64,000 bases of DNA from JAIXWP01 sp964428835. Lineage in GTDB: Bacteria > Bacteroidota > Bacteroidia > Flavobacteriales_D > Sanyastnellaceae. Below, in pieces: positions 58,743 to 64,000 of the stretch; position 1 is the first letter of the stretch, and every line of letters begins with the position of its first letter. Location: the NCBI GenBank assembly GCA_964428835.1, contig CAYRZQ010000009.1, positions 1 to 64,000 on the forward strand, given 5' to 3'. The notes under the pieces were generated by a model. It made no database searches and was not told the DNA's origin. It saw nothing but the letters and a program-made list of their open reading frames with translations. Both the position numbers and the translations under genes were made by a program.

Positions 58743-61174
58743 TACTTCACCCGTCCCTTCTCCATATCAGCAGCAGACCCATTCCTAGCCTTAAGCGCCG
58801 AACCTTTTGAAAAACGATAAGAAAATGAAAAACTTATGACTTGTGAATCAAAACGGCTTTTCCAACTTGCTGTAGATGCACCCAGACCAAGTATATCTCC
58901 TCCGGGTCTATTGCTGTGAAAAACATCTTCACACGCCACCTTGCACGTTCCCTTCCCACCAAACACCTTTTTACTCAACCCCACTCTCATCGTTGCCACT
59001 GCGATGGTTCTAAACTGACCAGAAGCTACCCGAGTCGTATAATTCCCACCAATCTCCATACCCCATAACTTATCATTACTCCAACTTATCAGCGGTCCGA
59101 CGTACCAGTAAGTTCCACGATTTTCCAAAAAATCCCCATTCAAATCGGTAAGTACAATATTATTCATCACCTCAGAATAGCATTGGAAAATGAATTTCTT
59201 TTTAAACGGAATATTAGCATTGACCGCGAAACCAAAAGAATGCTGCTTGGATAAATTGCCTGGCTTACTGAAAAAAGTATTGCCCTCTTGACTGATAACC
59301 TCAGTTATTAATTGTTCTTGAAAATTGTAAAGAATACTCGAAGTAAGCTGATTGTTGAAGGTGTATGACAAATCCGTTGAATACGTGAAAGACGGAACAA
59401 GAAATGGATTTCCTGAGTAAAGTGTAAACTGATCCAATGGATAAGTGAAGGGATTCATATCTTGATAATTCGGTCGATCAATACGCCTGCCTGCATTAAA
59501 CGTCAATACATGTTTCCCAATAGAATCAAGCAGTAACATCGCAAATACAGTAGGGAAAAAATTATTAAACTCCCTAGTAAAGGAAGAATCAGATTGAATT
59601 GGATTTCCCAGTTGATCACCCTTTATGCGTGTCCCTTCATCACGTAATCCCAATTGAATGCTATATCGAGGTCGATTCAAAGAGAATGTGACATAAAAAG
59701 CACTGATATTTTCCTTATAAAGAAATTGATTGCTGAATAAATAATTTGGAACGAGTTCACCATTGATCTCATCACTAAAATCCGCTTTATTATCTGTAGC
59801 CACACTGCTTATCTTCACTCCAGTCTCCATAACTACAAACTCACTTAAAGGAGCGGTATAATCCGCTTTTACAGAGATTATATCGACAGTGGAAGGTAGA
59901 ACAGAAATTAAATTCGATTCATTCAATAAAATGTTTTCAGACGAATAGACACGGTTGAGTAACGATTGTTCAATATCCGATGCGTAACTCAAATAATCTG
60001 CATTCAAACTTACGTTTTGTCCTAAAGAATCAATTTTATAGTTAAAATTGAAATTATAATTAATATTATTAAATTCTCGATTTAACGGATTGAAGGCATA
60101 AACAGTACTGGTTTCCTGGCCCTGTTCATTCGACAGAATTGATTCGTTATCATTTTTATTAAATGTATCGAAAAAGAAGCCTCCAACTGATGCACCAAAA
60201 GTCAGTTTATCGGTTGCGTAAAAATCCACTCCAACTCGACCGTTGTAATTGTTCCCACCTGAACGCAACCAGGTGTGCTGTCTAAAGACACTAGCAAAGC
60301 TGCCATCATCATTAAAGAAATTTCTTCGAATCGTTAAGTCTTGATACGTATTGCTTCTGCTGTAGGAACCATTCGCATAAAAATTAAATTTATTAAAACG
60401 ACTACTTACGTTAAACGATTGATTCGTTCGCGGATAAAATCCTTGCGAAAAACCACTGGAGAAACTCCCACTCCAACCTTTGACCTTACTCTTTTTTTGT
60501 CTAATCACGATAATACCAGCGCCACCCTCTGCGTCATAACGTGCTCCTGGGTTGGTGATGACTTCAATCGTTTCTACTGCCGATGCTGGCATTGCCTTGA
60601 GCGTGTTTATTAAGTCTTCACCACCAAGAAACATCGGCCTTTCGTCCAAATAAAATTCAACTCCACTCTTTCCTCTAAGTGAGATAGTTTCATTGGCCCC
60701 TACCGTAACGCCTGGTGCACGAAGTATCACATCCCAAGCCGATGCTCCCGCCGAAGAAATAGATGCTTCAGGGCGAATGATTATTTTATCTGCTTTAATC
60801 TCTATGAATGAACGTGTACTGCTCACTACCACCTCCTTCGTTTCTATGTAAGAAGGCGAGATAATAAAATCCATCAAAACATCTTCCAGAACAAGTTCAT
60901 TGATAGTAAACATCTCTCCAATCCGGACTCCGAATTCGATGGTGGTACACGTCAAGAAATAAGCACCTGTATCCACTTCGTTAATGGTAAAATGGCCGAT
61001 GCTGTCACTTATTGTAGATTTTACTAAAACTTGGTCTTTGTTTTTATATAAACCCAACACTGCATTTGCCACTACATTCCCTTCGGTATCCTTTACGGTG
61101 CCGCCAAGACTAGTCTGACCCGACATCATACAATAGGTTATAAGCAACAACAAGCTGAGAAGACTTTTTTTCAA
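58742..61174 (-). CDS. TonB-dependent outer-membrane receptor-like protein
   Basis: An 810-residue outer-membrane protein. Signal peptide (KKSLLSLLLLITYCMMSG), then a CarboxypepD_reg-like domain (~22-95: LGGTVKDTEGNVVANAV), a plug (~115-220: SLRGKSGVEFYLDERPMFLGGEDLINTLKAMPASAVETIEV is reduced here to its recognisable start and VITNPGARYDAEGGAGIIVI end), and a large OMP_b-brl_3-type beta-barrel to the end. These receptors import ligands with TonB energy; the substrate is unknown and no SusD partner is present. The start overlaps the AraC regulator stop by 4 bp, so that regulator probably controls it. Confidence 0.88.
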   Translation of the reverse strand: MKKSLLSLLLLITYCMMSGQTSLGGTVKDTEGNVVANAVLGLYKNKDQVLVKSTISDSIGHFTINEVDTGAYFLTCTTIEFGVRIGEMFTINELVLEDVLMDFIISPSYIETKEVVVSSTRSFIEIKADKIIIRPEASISSAGASAWDVILRAPGVTVGANETISLRGKSGVEFYLDERPMFLGGEDLINTLKAMPASAVETIEVITNPGARYDAEGGAGIIVIRQKKSKVKGWSGSFSSGFSQGFYPRTNQSFNVSSRFNKFNFYANGSYSRSNTYQDLTIRRNFFNDDGSFASVFRQHTWLRSGGNNYNGRVGVDFYATDKLTFGASVGGFFFDTFNKNDNESILSNEQGQETSTVYAFNPLNREFNNINYNFNFNYKIDSLGQNVSLNADYLSYASDIEQSLLNRVYSSENILLNESNLISVLPSTVDIISVKADYTAPLSEFVVMETGVKISSVATDNKADFSDEINGELVPNYLFSNQFLYKENISAFYVTFSLNRPRYSIQLGLRDEGTRIKGDQLGNPIQSDSSFTREFNNFFPTVFAMLLLDSIGKHVLTFNAGRRIDRPNYQDMNPFTYPLDQFTLYSGNPFLVPSFTYSTDLSYTFNNQLTSSILYNFQEQLITEVISQEGNTFFSKPGNLSKQHSFGFAVNANIPFKKKFIFQCYSEVMNNIVLTDLNGDFLENRGTYWYVGPLISWSNDKLWGMEIGGNYTTRVASGQFRTIAVATMRVGLSKKVFGGKGTCKVACEDVFHSNRPGGDILGLGASTASWKSRFDSQVISFSFSYRFSKGSALKARNGSAADMEKGRVK

Positions 61175-62067
61175 TCTATCAAAATTTTATGCTGATTCGG
61201 AGAGCTAGAAAAGTGTTTTTTGTAAGCCTTACTAAAGGAGTGAATATCTGCAAAACCCGACTCAAATGCCGCTTGCGTTACATTGACCTTATTCCTATGC
61301 AGTAAAAAGCAGCTATACCAAAGTCTTTTCAGAAGTAAATAACGGTAAGGACTTTCATCAAACACTTGCTTAAACATTCGAAAGAAACGGTATTCTGACA
61401 TTCCATACATTAGAGCAACATCTTTGACGAGAAAAGAACTTGTAAAATTTTGATCCATGTAATTTTTCGCTTCACACAGGAGCTTGATTTCCTCTTGTCT
61501 AATGTTCATTCTCTTTCTGTTGCGCAATGACGGCCATTCGTCACAAATGTGATCTTGAATAATTGCAGAACCTAAATCGAAATAAAACTCATTCGAAAGC
61601 AATCGCTCAGAAAATGGATCAGCTTTGAGTTGAAAAACACAACGCTTTAAAAACAAGCCAACATTTGAGCCTTCCATTCCTCTTGTAAAAATGGGATAGT
61701 CCAAAGAATGAATCAATTTTTCAATGGATTGGATAATCCGATCTGAATAGAAGGAATACTCTTCCTTGACGACCGCGATAATTGTATCAAGTCCAACATC
61801 CGCGCAAATCCCGACCACTGACTGCTTGCTGTCGATATGCACAAAACCTTCAGAAAGATGGTTAGCGAGAAGATATTGGTTCTTTTTTAAAACGATCTTT
61901 TGTCCATTGATAAAATATTTTTCTTCCCCCTCAATAACATGCTTTACAGAAATACCTCTAAACCGAATACGCCCTGTGTACTGCAGTGCCGAAGTAAAGG
62001 CGGTGACATTTCCTTGAAGAGGAATTGGCTGCGACGGTTGATTTGTTTCAGAAATATATATGTACAT
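61171..62067 (-). CDS. AraC-family transcriptional regulator
   Basis: A 298-residue regulator. The N-terminal ~190 residues are a sensing domain (cupin-like beginning, GEEKYFINGQKIVLKKNQYLLAN). The C-terminal ~100 residues are the double helix-turn-helix AraC domain (SSFLVKDVALMYGMSEYRFFRMFKQ, quoted here in its two parts SSFLVKDVALMYGMS and EYRFFRMFKQVFDESPYRYL, then VTQAAFESGFADIHSFSKAYKKHF). Coupled by a 4-bp overlap to the receptor gene downstream and 17 bp after the serine hydrolase gene, forming a hydrolase-regulator-receptor unit. Confidence 0.92.
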   Translation of the reverse strand: MYIYISETNQPSQPIPLQGNVTAFTSALQYTGRIRFRGISVKHVIEGEEKYFINGQKIVLKKNQYLLANHLSEGFVHIDSKQSVVGICADVGLDTIIAVVKEEYSFYSDRIIQSIEKLIHSLDYPIFTRGMEGSNVGLFLKRCVFQLKADPFSERLLSNEFYFDLGSAIIQDHICDEWPSLRNRKRMNIRQEEIKLLCEAKNYMDQNFTSSFLVKDVALMYGMSEYRFFRMFKQVFDESPYRYLLLKRLWYSCFLLHRNKVNVTQAAFESGFADIHSFSKAYKKHFSSSPNQHKILID

Positions 62068-62084
62068 ATCCTACTACTAATGAA

Positions 62085-63500
62085 TTAAGACTTCATAAGC
62101 TTAATGGTTGTGGCATTACCCTTCTCATCTGAAGATCTTATGTGATAAAGACCGATTGGAATATCATCAAGATGAAGTTCGATCAAATGATTCTCGTAAT
62201 CATGCGGCAGATATCTATGTGATTTTATAATTTCACCAATTGCATTAAAAATCTCAATGTCCATCCATTGAACAGGAAAAAAATCAGAAAAATCTAATTT
62301 CACCACTCCCGTTGTTGGATTGGGATAAACATTCAGATACCTGCTGCTTTGAGCATTCAATTGATCAACCAAAAGCAAATTAGAATCTTCAATATGTTCG
62401 AGTAATTCTTCGACTACAGGAATCAACTCCCATGAAATCACATCTGCATCATTACCGCACACAGTAATACTTAAATCAAAGTCAGGAAAATACCAAGAAC
62501 TCGCCGAATAGGCCAAATCACCGCCATGACCGTAGCCTACATGACCCGCAAAGGTTTTCTTATTCAGCCCGAGACCGTAGCCTATATTGGGCAAACCCAA
62601 AGCAATCACGGTATTTTTGGCGTCATCGAGCGTAGCAGGTTGTAAGAGATTTCCTCGCATGTATTGCCACATCCATTTGCTAACATCTTCTGGCGTGGCA
62701 TAATAGCCTCCAGCGGCACCAGCAATCGAATTCAATGATAAGTATTGGCTATAAAAAAAATGTGCGTCTTGTGTTTGGCCAGAGCCAAAAAGATCCATCC
62801 ATACATGAGCCACCGGTTGATCAAACTCCTCAAATGCCGGTATCCCAAAAGTACTCAAACCCAGAGGGGTAAAAAAACGATTTCGAAACTCCACATAAAA
62901 AGGATTGCCCGTTGCGGCTTCGATGATCATTCCTAACAGAAAATAATTGGTATTACAATAAGACCAACTTCCGCCAGGATTATTGATAGGTGCCAAAAGA
63001 TATTGATTTAACACTTGCTCCGCTGTCCAAATCTGACTGACATTTCCGAGCATCACTGGCTGTAGTGCTGGGTTCGACAACACATCATAAAGTCCCGACT
63101 TGTGCTGCAACAATTGCCTTATAGTAATATTCGGATTCACATATTCTATTGGAGGCAGCCATTCGTGAATACTATCTTCAATTGACAATACACCTTCATC
63201 ATGCAGCTGAAGGATACAACCTGAGGTTATTGTTTTAACAATGCTACCTATCAAATAGGTATCCTCAGTGGTCACATTGACCAAGGGTGTTTCTGAAGAA
63301 ATACCCTCGACATTTTTCCAAACTGAACCATCACTAAAAACTATGGCCGCGCTCAGTGACTTTGCAGGCACTTCAGTATGCATGCTATCCAAAGTAAAAT
63401 CAAGAATACTCGCCAGCTCTGGATTAACTGACTGGGCATTTACATAGGAACAATAAATGAGTGCAATAAAAAGATAAATTCTGGATGATTTTAATTTCAT
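62085..63500 (-). CDS. Secreted serine hydrolase (beta-lactamase class C fold) with T9SS sorting domain
   Basis: A 471-residue protein; the ATG at 63500 gives a good signal peptide (RIYLFIALIYCSYVNAQ), and a promoter box overlaps the alternative start at 63524. The catalytic domain (~25-380) has SxxK in GSIVKT (Ser86, Lys89), YCN as YxN, and GHGGD as the third motif. The last ~80 residues are a T9SS type A sorting domain (LNVYPNPTTGVVKLDF, IEIFNAIGEII, IPIGLYHIRS). It could be a D-Ala-D-Ala peptidase or esterase on the cell surface. It leads the unit with the AraC regulator and receptor. Confidence 0.9.
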   Translation of the reverse strand: MKLKSSRIYLFIALIYCSYVNAQSVNPELASILDFTLDSMHTEVPAKSLSAAIVFSDGSVWKNVEGISSETPLVNVTTEDTYLIGSIVKTITSGCILQLHDEGVLSIEDSIHEWLPPIEYVNPNITIRQLLQHKSGLYDVLSNPALQPVMLGNVSQIWTAEQVLNQYLLAPINNPGGSWSYCNTNYFLLGMIIEAATGNPFYVEFRNRFFTPLGLSTFGIPAFEEFDQPVAHVWMDLFGSGQTQDAHFFYSQYLSLNSIAGAAGGYYATPEDVSKWMWQYMRGNLLQPATLDDAKNTVIALGLPNIGYGLGLNKKTFAGHVGYGHGGDLAYSASSWYFPDFDLSITVCGNDADVISWELIPVVEELLEHIEDSNLLLVDQLNAQSSRYLNVYPNPTTGVVKLDFSDFFPVQWMDIEIFNAIGEIIKSHRYLPHDYENHLIELHLDDIPIGLYHIRSSDEKGNATTIKLMKS

Positions 63501-63521
63501 GTATGGTATGGAATAGATATC

Positions 63522-63529
63522 CAAATCTA
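63522..63529 (-). promoter_or_regulatory. -7 box (TAGATTTG) for serine hydrolase unit
   Basis: An exact TAnnTTTG on the minus strand, 21 nt before the ATG at 63500. Confidence 0.5.
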
Positions 63530-63607
63530 CCCCATTCGATTATGAAATCTTTGTCAAATCCTGCTTGTGTGATAAGCGGTATATTTATAATTGGAGTGGC
63601 AAATCGA

Positions 63608-64000
63608 TCACTTCCCGCAATAGTTGATGTACATCGCTTGAGCACCCTCGTAGCCTAAATTCTCACTCTCTCTTAAATCGCTACATCCCTGTCGAGGCAT
63701 ATAATTCATCAATTGAGCAAGTCCACGGTTGTAATACGCCTCCGCATACTCAGGGTTCATGGCTATCGCATTTGTATAAGCTTCTATCGCCTCTCTGTAT
63801 TGGTTGTATAAAAAATGCATATTACCTTTTAAATTCCAATGTTCGGCTGAATTAGGATCTAATCGTACCAATGCATTCGCATCATTCAGGGCTGCGTTAT
63901 AATCTCCCATGAGTTTCAATACGTAACCTCTATTGTGAAGGGCATCGCTATTTTCAGGATTCGCGTCTATGGCGCTCGAATAATCCTTGAGCGCGCCATT
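63608..64000 (-). CDS. TPR-repeat protein, N-terminus cut by window edge
   Basis: The frame is open from base 64000 to the stop at 63608 (131 codons visible). It shows three successive 34-residue tetratricopeptide repeats (NPENSDALHNRGYVLKLMGD, DPNSAEHWNLKGNMHFLYNQ, NPEYAEAYYNRGLAQL) and a Cys-containing closing motif (RQGCSDLRESENLGYEGA) typical of Bacteroidota TPR proteins. TPRs mediate protein contacts; the partner is unknown. More repeats are expected beyond the window. Confidence 0.88.
   Translation of the reverse strand, partial: NGALKDYSSAIDANPENSDALHNRGYVLKLMGDYNAALNDANALVRLDPNSAEHWNLKGNMHFLYNQYREAIEAYTNAIAMNPEYAEAYYNRGLAQLMNYMPRQGCSDLRESENLGYEGAQAMYINYCGK

Overview
The window is chromosomal DNA from a Bacteroidota bacterium, most likely an aquatic Flavobacteriales-type lineage. 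Evidence: promoter boxes of the form TAnnTTTG, no clear Shine-Dalgarno signals, lineage-restricted families (DUF3822 beside rsmD and coaD, DUF5606, DUF4369/TlpA lipoproteins, two-component-regulator propellers, 7TM-DISM sensors), type IX secretion (T9SS) C-terminal sorting domains, and abundant secreted and OmpA-like proteins. Assignment below phylum is inference.

Layout. 1-11.1 kb: TlpA-like thioredoxin protein (cut by the window edge), coaD, rsmD, DUF3822, a RecD-like helicase, a glycerophosphodiesterase and a TlpA lipoprotein on the minus strand; a CorC/HlyC-type membrane protein and an unknown gene on the plus strand; then PAP2 phosphatase and acyl-CoA ligase (minus). 11.1-14.3 kb is an accessory pocket: a decayed T9SS sorting-domain relic, hbd, a tRNA-Val(UAC) with promoter and terminator, a 319-bp imperfect inverted repeat with a perfect 28-bp core hairpin, a GIY-YIG nuclease gene whose stop codon lies inside a second, remodelled tRNA-Val copy, then an unknown small gene and a compact endonuclease-V-like gene. 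14.3-28.5 kb is mainly housekeeping: DUF5606, an HsdR-N nuclease-fold protein, amn, holA, hemE, two OmpA proteins, obgE, adk, lpdA, two tandem secreted P-domain/Cys-repeat paralogues, a cysteine desulfurase and glmM.

28.6-37 kb is a signalling and envelope block: an OmpA/PD40/PKD protein, a secreted unknown and a 1041-residue propeller/SpoIIE phosphatase form one tight plus-strand run that meets a LytTR response regulator and its histidine kinase on the other strand. 37-46.5 kb: ACP-phosphodiesterase-like protein, secreted proteins, mltF, a T9SS-targeted PPAD-like deiminase, a fused two-acyltransferase protein, a Tat-type glycosylasparaginase, a degenerate receiver-like protein and a UbiA prenyltransferase. 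46.5-58.7 kb: MFS transporter, lhgO, oxyR (preceded by a structured region with a terminator), a 7TM/SpoIIE sensor, short tandem repeats, a Cys-Cys repeat protein, a TonB-like protein, a LYS1-like dehydrogenase, a DEAD-box helicase and a DUF4143 ATPase. 58.7-64 kb: TonB-dependent receptor overlapping an AraC regulator, a T9SS-targeted serine hydrolase and a TPR protein cut by the window edge.

Two genome-style features recur. Eight of nine convergent gene pairs end within 4 bp of each other, five of them with exactly interlocked stop codons. Several genes carry the promoter -7 box only 4-8 nt before the start codon, which suggests leaderless or nearly leaderless mRNAs. The best candidate for an under-described system is the tRNA-Val / hairpin / GIY-YIG / tRNA-copy cassette at 12.4-13.2 kb.
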